A stretch of DNA of 64,000 bases, taken from positions 151,395 to 215,394 of the forward strand of contig JAPZRK010000059.1 in assembly GCA_027531445.1 (NCBI GenBank), given 5' to 3'. Under the pieces are notes generated by a model that worked only from the letters and a program-made list of their open reading frames with translations, was not told the DNA's origin and did no database searches. Made by a program: the position numbers and the translations under genes. This document shows positions 27,500-36,129 of this stretch, in pieces; position 1 is the stretch's first letter, and each line of letters begins with the position of its first letter. This stretch comes from Leptospira sp. (GTDB lineage Bacteria; Spirochaetota; Leptospiria; Leptospirales; Leptospiraceae).

Positions 27500-28675
27500 A
27501 TGCAAAGATGTATCTTAATTTCAGTCTACTGCCTATTTACCCTCTCCTTAATGGGGGAATCCGTTTTAGATCGATTTTCCCTGGATACAGATTTCAAAAT
27601 TCGCCCAAGTTTCTATGCTACAGATTCACCTTTTTTCGTGAATCGAAGTAAGCATATTTATATAGGCAAAACAATGAATTCCGATGTGCAAGGTGTTCAC
27701 CTCTACGATACAAAGTCAAAAACCAAGACATTTCTTTCACCACCGATAGATGATTACTTTTTGAAACATCCAGAGCTTTTAATTCAAGGAACTGAAAAAC
27801 TCAAGGTGGAACGATTACCGGTCTACATTTCCGATTTATTATTTTATGATGAACAAATTGGAAAAATGGGTATTTTTATAGAGCATAATCATTATCAGCT
27901 GACAGGCAATAAATCTTTTTTTGCAGTTTGGGATTTAGAAAAAAATGAAATTTCTTTTTTGAAAGAGTTAAGATCAGATTTATTAAAGGATAGCCCTAGT
28001 TATTCAATTATTCTTCCCATCGGATTTGATGAAAAAAAAGATGCGGCATATTTTACTTTTGCGACTGATTTAGATATGAAAAATAAATCCGCGAGTGATG
28101 TAAAGATAGAAGTATTTCGATTTGTAGATGATAACTTAGAAGTCATTCAAAGCTATATGTCCAATCGTTTCCCTTATCATCCTGTTGCGCATTGGGAACA
28201 GGGAAAGATTTTGATTCAAAGTTATGCGGAGATCCATGAAGCACCATCTCCGAATGGCAGGCTCATAGATATTTCATCCGGTGAAGGGATAACGGTTTCT
28301 GTTCCCGTTGTTCCGTATGGCGCAACCTTTTCTAAAGATGGAAAATTACTTTACCTAGCCTCATCACAGACAGGAGAACTTTCTGTGTTAGATGCGAATA
28401 AGGGAACTCAGATTAAAAAGTTGAAGCTGGGAACACATGGACATACCATGGGATTTTGGAAAGAAAACGAGCTCATATGGGTTCGAAATTCCGGTGTTCA
28501 TATTTATGATGCACAAACTCTAAAGCAGAAAAAACTCATCCCAACCTCGAAGTATTTTAAAGGGCATGTTAATGTTGCCGGTTCGCTCGTTTTGCCATAC
28601 CAATACTTAATCATTCGCAATAGTTTTGAAGGGCCCGGCAGTGCTGTAGGATATTTATTTTTATCCCCTGACTGA
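27500..28675 (+). CDS. Secreted beta-propeller-like protein
   Basis: A 391-residue protein with an N-terminal hydrophobic signal (ILISVYCLFTLSLMG). The mature part is beta-rich. In the C-terminal half, GATFSKDGKLLYLASS followed by TGELSVLDANKGTQIKKLKLG matches a YVTN/YncE-type propeller blade, and similar strands recur. No catalytic motif is visible. The predicted location is periplasmic or surface. The esterase gene at 28682 follows after six bases, so the two are probably co-transcribed. The function is unknown. Confidence 0.65.
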   Translation: MQRCILISVYCLFTLSLMGESVLDRFSLDTDFKIRPSFYATDSPFFVNRSKHIYIGKTMNSDVQGVHLYDTKSKTKTFLSPPIDDYFLKHPELLIQGTEKLKVERLPVYISDLLFYDEQIGKMGIFIEHNHYQLTGNKSFFAVWDLEKNEISFLKELRSDLLKDSPSYSIILPIGFDEKKDAAYFTFATDLDMKNKSASDVKIEVFRFVDDNLEVIQSYMSNRFPYHPVAHWEQGKILIQSYAEIHEAPSPNGRLIDISSGEGITVSVPVVPYGATFSKDGKLLYLASSQTGELSVLDANKGTQIKKLKLGTHGHTMGFWKENELIWVRNSGVHIYDAQTLKQKKLIPTSKYFKGHVNVAGSLVLPYQYLIIRNSFEGPGSAVGYLFLSPD

Positions 28676-28681
28676 GCTATA

Positions 28682-29650
28682 ATGAAAAGTTTAAGGTGGA
28701 AGATCACTTTTTATACTCTAGCGATTGTCTCTATATTTGTCATAGGTATTGCTTTTTTCATTTTTAGATGGAATATTTTTAATCCACTCAAACACGCAAA
28801 ACTTTCAATAGGTGGGGTAGAGCGAAAATTTTATTTTCATGTGCCACGAAATTTAAAACCAATGCCCCGTTTGATTTTTGTATTACATGGTTCTGCAATG
28901 ACTGCTTCCCAAATGCAATTGGTCACAGGACATTGGTTTGATTCTTTGGCAGATAAAAACTCTGACGCAATCGTGGTTTATCCCCAAGGATTTAAAAAGT
29001 ACTGGAATGACTGTCGTAAGTCGTTCTCGGCAGAAACAAGCAAACGTGATTTAGATGATGTTGAATTTTTTGAAAGGATGATTGAATTTTTTTCTAAGGA
29101 GTATGCAGTCAATCTTGCCAGATTATATGTAGCTGGTTTTTCCAATGGTGGGCATATGACATTTCGTCTGAGCCAGGAACGGCCAGATTTATTTCGTGGG
29201 TTTGCCGTCATCAGTGCGAATCTTCCAATAGATGAAAACAACGATTGTGCAAATGCAAAGAAACCAGTTTCTATTCTACTTATCAATGGTACTGCAGATC
29301 CTGTAAATCCTTACCTAGGCGGTAAGGTTATCGTTCATGACGGAATTGATCGGGGTCATGTCATCAGTACTCAACATACGATGAGATATTACCGAAACCT
29401 AACCCATTGTAGACAATTTACAGAAGAAGATTTTCCGGATTTGGAGCCATCTGACCACTCATCTGCGAAAGCATTTAGTTACCAATGTCCAGGTTCAAGT
29501 CACAAGATCAAACTCATCGAAATTCAAAATGGTGGGCACAACATCCCGAATCCCACATTCTTCCTTTGGCCACGTAACATTGTTGGAAACGTAAACGAAG
29601 ATTTGAATGTGCCAGCAATTATCTTTAAATTTTTCGAAGAATTGAAGTAA
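28682..29650 (+). CDS. PHB-depolymerase-type esterase (LpqC-like)
   Basis: A 322-residue esterase of the PF10503 type with an N-terminal membrane segment (about 10-30) that is an anchor or signal. It has LIFVLHGSAMTAS (oxyanion region, about 61-73), GFSNGG (S154), an acid in INGTADPVNPYLGG (about 205-215) and a His in NGGHNIPNP (near 285). Relatives hydrolyse polyhydroxybutyrate oligomers or feruloyl/acetyl esters; the true substrate here cannot be told. It is placed with a propeller protein and is convergent with the lipoprotein gene at 29684. Confidence 0.82.
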   Translation: MKSLRWKITFYTLAIVSIFVIGIAFFIFRWNIFNPLKHAKLSIGGVERKFYFHVPRNLKPMPRLIFVLHGSAMTASQMQLVTGHWFDSLADKNSDAIVVYPQGFKKYWNDCRKSFSAETSKRDLDDVEFFERMIEFFSKEYAVNLARLYVAGFSNGGHMTFRLSQERPDLFRGFAVISANLPIDENNDCANAKKPVSILLINGTADPVNPYLGGKVIVHDGIDRGHVISTQHTMRYYRNLTHCRQFTEEDFPDLEPSDHSSAKAFSYQCPGSSHKIKLIEIQNGGHNIPNPTFFLWPRNIVGNVNEDLNVPAIIFKFFEELK

Positions 29651-29683
29651 GCTGGGATAAGTTTATTTATTCTGTTTCCATTT

Positions 29684-31204
29684 CTAAGGCAATTCTCTCG
29701 TTGGAAAAACTGAGAGTTCGGAGAAGATATTTGAATCTAGAGTATTGTTCGTTAAAACCAATTCCATTCGAATGATTTTGCCTTTACAGATTTCTCTTGT
29801 ATTTGTGATAGTTCCAATTTTTGGAGAAGTAAAATTTGAACTGTAGACTACAGTTTCATATCTTCCTGTTTTACTATTTAATTTTACCGATGTTTTTTGC
29901 AGTACTCCGGTACCATCTCCAGTAGATACTGAATCAATTCCGGAATATCTTTGGAAACTTGATCCTCCTAGAAGATTAGAATACAAATTCTTCCCTGATT
30001 CCGGGGCAAGTAGGGCAGTTCTTAATCCGTCAACTACGGAAAAACCTGCCGAACCTAAAAAAGTCAACCAAACGGGCGATAAATCTTTGGTAATGCTTTC
30101 ATAAAAGAAATTTTTACTCGATCCTTGGAAAGATGAGGTTGGATTTCCGAAAGAATCTTCAGAGGTTCCGATATAATAAAGATTTACTTTATCAGTAGTG
30201 AATTTACGAAATTTTGTGCTGAAATTAGTGGCAGATCCTCGATATAAAATAGATGATACCGTAAGATTTGATTCCAATTTTGCAATGTATGCTTTACTAA
30301 AACCAATCGATGGATGATCTGTTGTGCCTGTTATGTTGTTATCTGTTTCACCTCCAAGATAGACAGAGTCACCAAGCCGTATAGCATCTGTAAATTTGTC
30401 AGAACCATTGCTCCCAATATACTTTTGAGATTTAAACGTTCCTGCTTCCGACACAAGTCCATAGATAATATCAATGCCACCGCTTGCCGAATTTGTAGGT
30501 GTTGGAAAGTTTTCAAAGCCGCCGCTAGAAGTTACATTAGCGAAAAAATGGACATTGTCTTGAGAATCGATCGCAGAGGTAAATTTTTCATCACCATTTG
30601 AACCTAAATTCAGATATGTATGCCACTTCCGAGATCCATTATCATCATACCTTGCTATACCGAATGAAAAGTTCAAACCAAAAGCATTCAACGCTCCTGG
30701 TATACCTTGCTTAGCACTCCATGTTATAGCAAATTCGCCATTCGCATAATGATTTAGTTTAGGCAGTACGTTCAAGTCTGTACTTGCTACGATACTATTC
30801 AGCGTTTCACCAAAATAGTCTACCCAAACAATAGATCCGTCACCTCCGCTTAGTTTGGCGATAAACCAATTGAATGTTGTGCCTTCTGTTCCAGTAAAAT
30901 CAAAGTTTTTTCCTGTACCAAGATTCTTACGTGTGACTCCAGCAATGATAATATCGTGAGTTAGTGTTGGTAGTATCGTTGTGACATAGACGGAATTCGT
31001 TCCGGTCTCACCAAGCGTTTTTCTCCATCTCGTAGATGTGTCGCAATAGACTTCTGGACCTGGTTTGATCAAATCTCGAAATAATACCGTTTGGAAAAAA
31101 GAAGCCGATAGCGGGTCACCTGATTGGTTTAACTCTGCCATCTTGCAGGAAGGAAGTTGGATCAGAAAGCATAAAAGTATTAAAAAACGAATTGAGTGTT
31201 TCAT
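29684..31204 (-). CDS. Propeller-like lipoprotein
   Basis: A 506-residue predicted lipoprotein: the signal FLILLCFLIQLPSC gives a lipidated Cys at about residue 20. The mature protein has repeating beta segments such as FNWFIAKLSGGDGSIVWVDYFG, GIARYDDNGSRKWHTYLN and GLVSEAGTFKSQKYIG. These resemble SBBP-type beta-propeller repeats common in leptospiral envelope proteins. No enzyme motif is seen. It starts four bases after the glgA stop on the same strand, so it is likely co-transcribed with glycogen synthase, though a functional link is not evident. Confidence 0.65.
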   Translation of the reverse strand: MKHSIRFLILLCFLIQLPSCKMAELNQSGDPLSASFFQTVLFRDLIKPGPEVYCDTSTRWRKTLGETGTNSVYVTTILPTLTHDIIIAGVTRKNLGTGKNFDFTGTEGTTFNWFIAKLSGGDGSIVWVDYFGETLNSIVASTDLNVLPKLNHYANGEFAITWSAKQGIPGALNAFGLNFSFGIARYDDNGSRKWHTYLNLGSNGDEKFTSAIDSQDNVHFFANVTSSGGFENFPTPTNSASGGIDIIYGLVSEAGTFKSQKYIGSNGSDKFTDAIRLGDSVYLGGETDNNITGTTDHPSIGFSKAYIAKLESNLTVSSILYRGSATNFSTKFRKFTTDKVNLYYIGTSEDSFGNPTSSFQGSSKNFFYESITKDLSPVWLTFLGSAGFSVVDGLRTALLAPESGKNLYSNLLGGSSFQRYSGIDSVSTGDGTGVLQKTSVKLNSKTGRYETVVYSSNFTSPKIGTITNTREICKGKIIRMELVLTNNTLDSNIFSELSVFPTRELP

Positions 31205-31208
31205 TTAA

Positions 31209-32645
31209 TCATTCCTTCCTCATAACCGCAATTTCATAAATAGATTCATACTCGACAACTCGTTTTTCCCAGCTCCAATCAAGTTTCATAATTCGCTTCC
31301 TTGTATTATGAAACTTATCTTTATCATGGAAAAGAGTATTAGCCCTTTCTAATGCATAACCCAAAGAGCTAACATCATTTGGTTCAAAGACAATGCCTGT
31401 CTGTTCTCCGTCAATTGGAGACTCAGAAACGGTATCTCGAAGTCCTCCCACTCGTGAAACAATAGGTATCGCACCGTATGCATGGCTATAAAGCTGATTG
31501 AGGCCACATGGTTCAAAAAGGGAAGGCATAAGAAAGAAGTCACTTGCCGCCTCTACTTTTCGCGCAAACTCTTCGCTATAACCTTTGTAGAAGAAGATCC
31601 GATTTTGATCGGTATGCGATAAATGAAACAGTTCATTTTGTAAGTCTTCATCACCTGCACCTAAAAAAATATAAAAGTGAGGTAAATGAAATCTTTCTTT
31701 AAATGCATTTATAAAGTTCGCATAACCTTTCTGAAAAGTAAGTCTGCCAATAATTCCAACCAATGGTCGGTTAGTATCGATCAACGGTCGACCGATCTCT
31801 TGATACAAACCTGATTTATTGCCGAGTTTTCCCTTGATGTGACTCTCAGAGTCAAATGATTGAAAGATATTTGGATCCTTTTTTGGATTCCATTCTTCTC
31901 GGTCAATGCCATTGATCACACCGTGATAGTCACTTTCCCTTCGCCGTAAAAGATAGGATAAGCCAAATCCATTGGGTTCAAAGAGTGTTTCGTTTCGGTA
32001 TCCGGGGCTAACGGTTGTAATCTGAGTCGCAGAAGATAAACCTGCTTTCATATAATTGACTTTGTTATCTTGTAAGTAAGCTTCTGGGAATAGGCCAAAA
32101 GGCTCCTCGCGTAAAAAACCTGTCATCCAAATCGGATGGTCTCCCTGATAGGCTAGGTTGTGAATTGTAAAGATCGTCGGTTTTCCAAAAGGAGAAACTT
32201 TATGCAATGTGCAGGAGAGTGCTGTATGCCAATCATGTGCATGAAAGATATCTACATTTAATTCTATACTTAGAGAAAACACGGCATAAGCATATACCGC
32301 GAAACGAAAGTGTTCATCACTGTTCTGGTAGATGCTCTGCAATTCTGAAAAAATTGGAGATTCAAAAAAATACAATTTTACGTGACCATAATTCGCCTCA
32401 AGAAATCGAGATTCTGAGAGAATTTTGGTGACTGGTTTTTCTCCAATAGCTGCAAGTTTGGGTGAGATGGCAGGGAATGTTCTCCCCGTGAATTGAGGAT
32501 TTCCACGAATGCCCGCGATCAGAGGCAGACAAACTCCCACTTCATGCTTTTTTGCCTGCTCTTTTGAAAAGGAGGAGAGCATGTCGGAGAGACCGCCCAT
32601 TTTTATGTACGGAAAATATTCGGCTGTTGCATGTAGAATCTTCAT
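31209..32645 (-). CDS. glgA: Glycogen synthase
   Basis: This GT5 enzyme adds glucosyl units from ADP-glucose to glycogen. The 478 residues match the bacterial GlgA length. The donor-binding K-x-G-G-L appears as KMGGL (K15). HAHDWHTAL (about 137-145), FTIHNLAYQG, IGRLTFQKG and the C-terminal PSLFEPCGLNQLYSHAYGA (E-x7-E-type region near 380) are all present. It is divergent from pckA, with 69 bases between the two starts, linking storage and gluconeogenesis spatially. A lipoprotein gene follows after four bases. No other glg gene is in the window apart from a CBM48-only protein at 54.1 kb. Confidence 0.92.
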   Translation of the reverse strand: MKILHATAEYFPYIKMGGLSDMLSSFSKEQAKKHEVGVCLPLIAGIRGNPQFTGRTFPAISPKLAAIGEKPVTKILSESRFLEANYGHVKLYFFESPIFSELQSIYQNSDEHFRFAVYAYAVFSLSIELNVDIFHAHDWHTALSCTLHKVSPFGKPTIFTIHNLAYQGDHPIWMTGFLREEPFGLFPEAYLQDNKVNYMKAGLSSATQITTVSPGYRNETLFEPNGFGLSYLLRRRESDYHGVINGIDREEWNPKKDPNIFQSFDSESHIKGKLGNKSGLYQEIGRPLIDTNRPLVGIIGRLTFQKGYANFINAFKERFHLPHFYIFLGAGDEDLQNELFHLSHTDQNRIFFYKGYSEEFARKVEAASDFFLMPSLFEPCGLNQLYSHAYGAIPIVSRVGGLRDTVSESPIDGEQTGIVFEPNDVSSLGYALERANTLFHDKDKFHNTRKRIMKLDWSWEKRVVEYESIYEIAVMRKE

Positions 32646-32666
32646 ATTCTGTTATTGACACCGTCT

Positions 32667-32672
32667 TATAAT
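32667..32672 (+). promoter_or_regulatory. Candidate -10 element for pckA
   Basis: A perfect TATAAT lies 43 bases before the pckA ATG in the glgA/pckA divergent region. A TTGACA at 32655-32660 is only six bases upstream, too close to serve as its -35. The correctly spaced position (about 32644) is a poor match, so the element is uncertain. Confidence 0.3.
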
Positions 32673-32714
32673 GTAAGAAGCTAGAAAAACTCGATTTGAA
32701 TTCAGGAGAGATCC

Positions 32715-34307
32715 ATGTCAGTTTCCACTAATCTGCCAGGCCTTGCCGACCTAGGCCTCAAACCATCCGAAGTCTTCCACAACTTATCTTACGACGAAAT
32801 TTACCAGCATGAATTAGCGAATAAAGACGGTGTAGTTTCTGACAACGGAACGATGATGGTAGACACTGGTATATTCACTGGTCGTTCCCCGAAAGATAAG
32901 TATTTTGTAGATGAACCTTCTTCCAATGGTAATATCTGGTGGGGACCAGTCAATGCAAAGGTTTCGGAGGCAGTTTTTGATGAGCTTTATACTGAAGTTG
33001 TAAAATTTTTAGATAACAAAAAAGTCTATGTTTTTGACGGATATGCGGGTACAAACCAAGACACACGCATTTCTCTTAGGGTTGTTACAGAAAAAGCATG
33101 GCAACATCACTTTTGCACAAACATGTTTCTTCGACCATCCAAGGATGAGTTAGCGAAACTCCATCCAGAATTTACGATCATCAATGCTTCTCATTACAAA
33201 AATGCTAAGTTTAAAGAACATGGATTGAATTCTGAGACTTTTGTCATTTTCCATCTTGCAAAAAAGATCTGTATCATCGGTGGTACGGAATATGGTGGCG
33301 AGATGAAGAAAGGTATTTTTTCAGTAATGAACTACTACCTACCACTTAAAAACGTTCTTACGATGCATTGTTCTGCGAACGTGGGCTCAAAAGGTGATTC
33401 TGCTCTTTTCTTTGGACTTTCAGGCACAGGAAAGACGACGCTATCAACAGATGCAAGTCGCAAACTCATCGGTGATGATGAACACGGTTGGGATGATAAT
33501 GGTATTTTTAATATCGAGGGTGGTTGTTATGCGAAAACAATCAACTTAGATCCAAAGACAGAACCGGAAATCTTCGCGGCCATTCGTCGTGATGCCCTTT
33601 TAGAGAACGTAGTTTTTGATCCTACGACAAAAAAGATAGACTATACTTCTGCGGCTAAAACGGAAAACACCCGTGTATCTTATCCTATTTTCCACATCGA
33701 CAATATCCAACCTGATTCCAAAGCTGGACATCCAAATGTAGTGATCTTCTTAACGTATGACGCATATGGTGTGTTACCTGCTGTTTCAAAATTGTCAATT
33801 GAGCAAGCGATGTATCACTTTTTATCTGGATACACTGCTAAGGTTGCAGGAACGGAACGCGGAGTAAAAGAACCACAAGCGACTTTCTCTGCTTGTTTTG
33901 GCCAAGCGTTTATGACACTCCACCCAACGTACTATGCGAAGTTGTTGGGTGAGAAAATGAAAAAACACAATGTGAGAGCCTACCTGATCAATACGGGTCT
34001 CGTTGGTGGAAAGTATGGTGTAGGCAAACGTATGAACTTACCTGCGACCCGTCAAATCATCAACGAAATCCTTAGTGGAGAAATTGAAAAATCGGAGTTT
34101 GAAAAACATCCAGTATTCCAAGTTTCCTTCCCAAAATCAGTTGCTGGAGTGGATGCACATATCCTCAACCCACGTAACGCTTGGGAAGATAAGGCAGAAT
34201 ACGATAAGACTGCTGGCGATCTAGCGAAGCAATTTGTTGAAAATTACAAAAAGTATCTCACAGGATCAAAAGAATTTGATTTTAGTGCATTCGGACCAGT
34301 AGCATAA
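32715..34307 (+). CDS. pckA: Phosphoenolpyruvate carboxykinase (ATP)
   Basis: It converts oxaloacetate and ATP to PEP, ADP and CO2, the entry step of gluconeogenesis. That suits an organism living on fatty acids. The 530-residue length is standard. Visible motifs are TGIFTGRSPKDK (about 51-62), the kinase-1a P-loop GLSGTGKTTLS (about 234-244), IGDDEHGWDD with its metal-binding residues, and NTGLVGGKYGVGKRM near 426-440. A strong GGAGAG ribosome site precedes the ATG. A hairpin terminator follows the stop, so pckA is probably monocistronic. It is divergent from glgA. Confidence 0.96.
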   Translation: MSVSTNLPGLADLGLKPSEVFHNLSYDEIYQHELANKDGVVSDNGTMMVDTGIFTGRSPKDKYFVDEPSSNGNIWWGPVNAKVSEAVFDELYTEVVKFLDNKKVYVFDGYAGTNQDTRISLRVVTEKAWQHHFCTNMFLRPSKDELAKLHPEFTIINASHYKNAKFKEHGLNSETFVIFHLAKKICIIGGTEYGGEMKKGIFSVMNYYLPLKNVLTMHCSANVGSKGDSALFFGLSGTGKTTLSTDASRKLIGDDEHGWDDNGIFNIEGGCYAKTINLDPKTEPEIFAAIRRDALLENVVFDPTTKKIDYTSAAKTENTRVSYPIFHIDNIQPDSKAGHPNVVIFLTYDAYGVLPAVSKLSIEQAMYHFLSGYTAKVAGTERGVKEPQATFSACFGQAFMTLHPTYYAKLLGEKMKKHNVRAYLINTGLVGGKYGVGKRMNLPATRQIINEILSGEIEKSEFEKHPVFQVSFPKSVAGVDAHILNPRNAWEDKAEYDKTAGDLAKQFVENYKKYLTGSKEFDFSAFGPVA

Positions 34308-34340
34308 TCTAACAGGTCCAATCACTCTTTTCAATCAAGA

Positions 34341-34375
34341 AAAAGCCGCTTATCGTTTGATTGGCGGCTTTTTTT
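34341..34375 (+). terminator. pckA: Rho-independent terminator after pckA
   Basis: AAAAGCCGC (34341-34349) pairs with GCGGCTTTT (34364-34372) around a 14-base loop, followed by more T residues. The stem is GC-rich at its top and flanked by A and T runs. It could also stop the convergent TPM gene's transcripts from the other side. Confidence 0.85.
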
Positions 34376-34402
34376 ATTTCTGGTGCGATTTTCATTTTGA
34401 TG

Positions 34403-36037
34403 CTACCAGCTTCCTGAACTGCCTCCTCCTCCAAAACTGCCACCACCACCTCCCGATGAACTAGAGCTTGATGAACTGCGATAACTTGAAGATGAACTGC
34501 CATAACTTGAGGATGAGCTACTATAACTAGATGAATAAGAATATGATCCATCGGAGGATCCTAGAATACTATCATAAAGGAAATGCAATACAAACATAGA
34601 TATATAAGAAATTAGAAAAATTGCTGGATCGATAATAAAATTAGCAGAGAGAAAATTCGGAAGATGAAATGAGAGTGTCCAAAGCATTGCGATCAAAGCA
34701 TACTTCAAAAGTCTCCATATCCAATTGGATGCTACGATAGATCGAGCTAAAACGTATCCGATCACCAAACAAATGTAAATTTGCAAAAAAAGAACCATAG
34801 ATTCCGAACCCACGGGAACCAAATTTCCATTTTGAAGTGGTTCTATAAAATAAAAGAGTGAAATCAATCCAAGCCATACAAGAAATATAGATAAAAAAGC
34901 AAGGTAATGGATTCGATATATTTGAAAGGCAAAACCATTGACTATAAAAAGTAACAATCCAGAATAAAAAACAGAATAAAGAATCGTCTCTTTTTGGATA
35001 AGTGAATAGATTCCAAATAGAAGCGAAGCGATCGAGAATAGAGAACATAAAAGTCCCATGGGAGTGGTTCCAAATCGATTTGAAAAACTTGTAAGTTTTT
35101 GAATCAATACTTCATCATTTAACACTTTGATAGTAATAAAAATCAAAGACAATGCAGATAAGAATATGATTAAAAAAAGAGTGCCGCCATGTTCAAGATT
35201 AAAGCTAAATTGTATGATTGGAATCCATAACATCAGTGAGACTGCGGAATATAGATAGGAGATCGCCGTTTCCAAAAAAAACAACAAATAGAGGTTTCCA
35301 ATAATCAATATCCCAAAGCAAAGATAAAAAATAATCTCGGGTAAATAAAATCCTAAACATATTAAAACGACCGCGCCGAGCAAGAAAGGTAACCACTTTT
35401 TACTTTTATAAAAAGTGTTTTGGTTAAGCAGTCTATGCGATAATGCGGCAATAAGAAAAACTCCAATGGCAAAACTAAATCGAAACAATGAAAATCTTTC
35501 AGCCAGTGATATCCCGATTCCGTTTGGATGATCTGTTTGTAGAGCAGGTATAGAATCTTTATTACCATATAACACGGATTGAATTGATAAAACTCCCATG
35601 ATGATTCCGCCAGGCAAATCTCCTTGTTTAAAAATCGGGATCATCACATTACGAATGATTCGATTTGAAAGAACATCTGTAAGTGTTCCCTCTAATCCAT
35701 ACCCAACTTCGATACGGACTTTTTTGTCCTTAGTAGAAAGTAGTAAGAGAATGCCATTGTCTTTTTTGAATTGCCCAATTTTAGATTTTTCGGCTACCGC
35801 GAGAGAGAAAGTTTCCAGATTTTCACCTTCAAGACTTTCAATGATATAAACAAAAACTTGGTCAGTCGTTTTCTCTTCGATATCGGTTAGGATCGTTCTA
35901 ATCTGATTTTGTTGCTCTGGTGAAAAGAGATTCACTTCATCGGTAAGTGGTTCACTCAGAAGACGAACTTCCTTTGCCTCTAAGGTAAATGTACCAAGGA
36001 GCAGTAGAAACGCGTAGAATATCCGAAATTGGCTCAT
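34403..36037 (-). CDS. TPM-domain polytopic membrane protein with Ser/Gly tail
   Basis: A 544-residue protein. A signal peptide (FRIFYAFLLLLGTFTLEA) is followed by a TPM domain (about 25-165) with EKTTDQVFVYIIESL, KKDNGILLLLSTKDKKVRIEVGYGLEG and IIRNVMIPIFKQGD, the family hallmarks. About eleven hydrophobic segments follow (about 185-490). The final 50 residues are almost all Ser, Gly and Tyr, ending in SGSW. I chose ATG 36037 rather than a farther upstream start because it begins the signal peptide. TPM proteins are membrane-associated and have been linked to phosphatase activity in plants and to membrane-protein maintenance; the role here is unknown. Confidence 0.8.
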   Translation of the reverse strand: MSQFRIFYAFLLLLGTFTLEAKEVRLLSEPLTDEVNLFSPEQQNQIRTILTDIEEKTTDQVFVYIIESLEGENLETFSLAVAEKSKIGQFKKDNGILLLLSTKDKKVRIEVGYGLEGTLTDVLSNRIIRNVMIPIFKQGDLPGGIIMGVLSIQSVLYGNKDSIPALQTDHPNGIGISLAERFSLFRFSFAIGVFLIAALSHRLLNQNTFYKSKKWLPFLLGAVVLICLGFYLPEIIFYLCFGILIIGNLYLLFFLETAISYLYSAVSLMLWIPIIQFSFNLEHGGTLFLIIFLSALSLIFITIKVLNDEVLIQKLTSFSNRFGTTPMGLLCSLFSIASLLFGIYSLIQKETILYSVFYSGLLLFIVNGFAFQIYRIHYLAFLSIFLVWLGLISLFYFIEPLQNGNLVPVGSESMVLFLQIYICLVIGYVLARSIVASNWIWRLLKYALIAMLWTLSFHLPNFLSANFIIDPAIFLISYISMFVLHFLYDSILGSSDGSYSYSSSYSSSSSSYGSSSSSYRSSSSSSSSGGGGGSFGGGGSSGSW

Positions 36038-36093
36038 GCGATGAAATTTTATGAACAGGAAAGGGCTGGCAAGTCTCATTTTTTCAGAATGGA

Positions 36094-36122
36094 TTGACGT
36101 TTCTTCAAATTTACTTTATGAT
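36094..36122 (+). promoter_or_regulatory. Sigma-70-like promoter for beta-helix lipoprotein
   Basis: TTGACG (36094-36099) and TATGAT (36117-36122) are exactly 17 bases apart. Initiation would fall about 36129, next to the ATG at 36130, so the mRNA could be leaderless. No ribosome site precedes that ATG, which is consistent with this. Confidence 0.45.
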
Positions 36123-36129
36123 TTTAATT

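Noticed and set aside
32655..32672. TTGACA followed by TATAAT upstream of pckA
   Set aside because: The two perfect hexamers are only six bases apart, so they cannot form one sigma-70 promoter; only the TATAAT is kept, with low confidence.
34309..34551. Short His/Val-rich frame over the Ser/Gly tail of the first TPM gene
   Set aside because: It is an out-of-frame reading on the same strand of the repetitive tail codons; no independent start signal.
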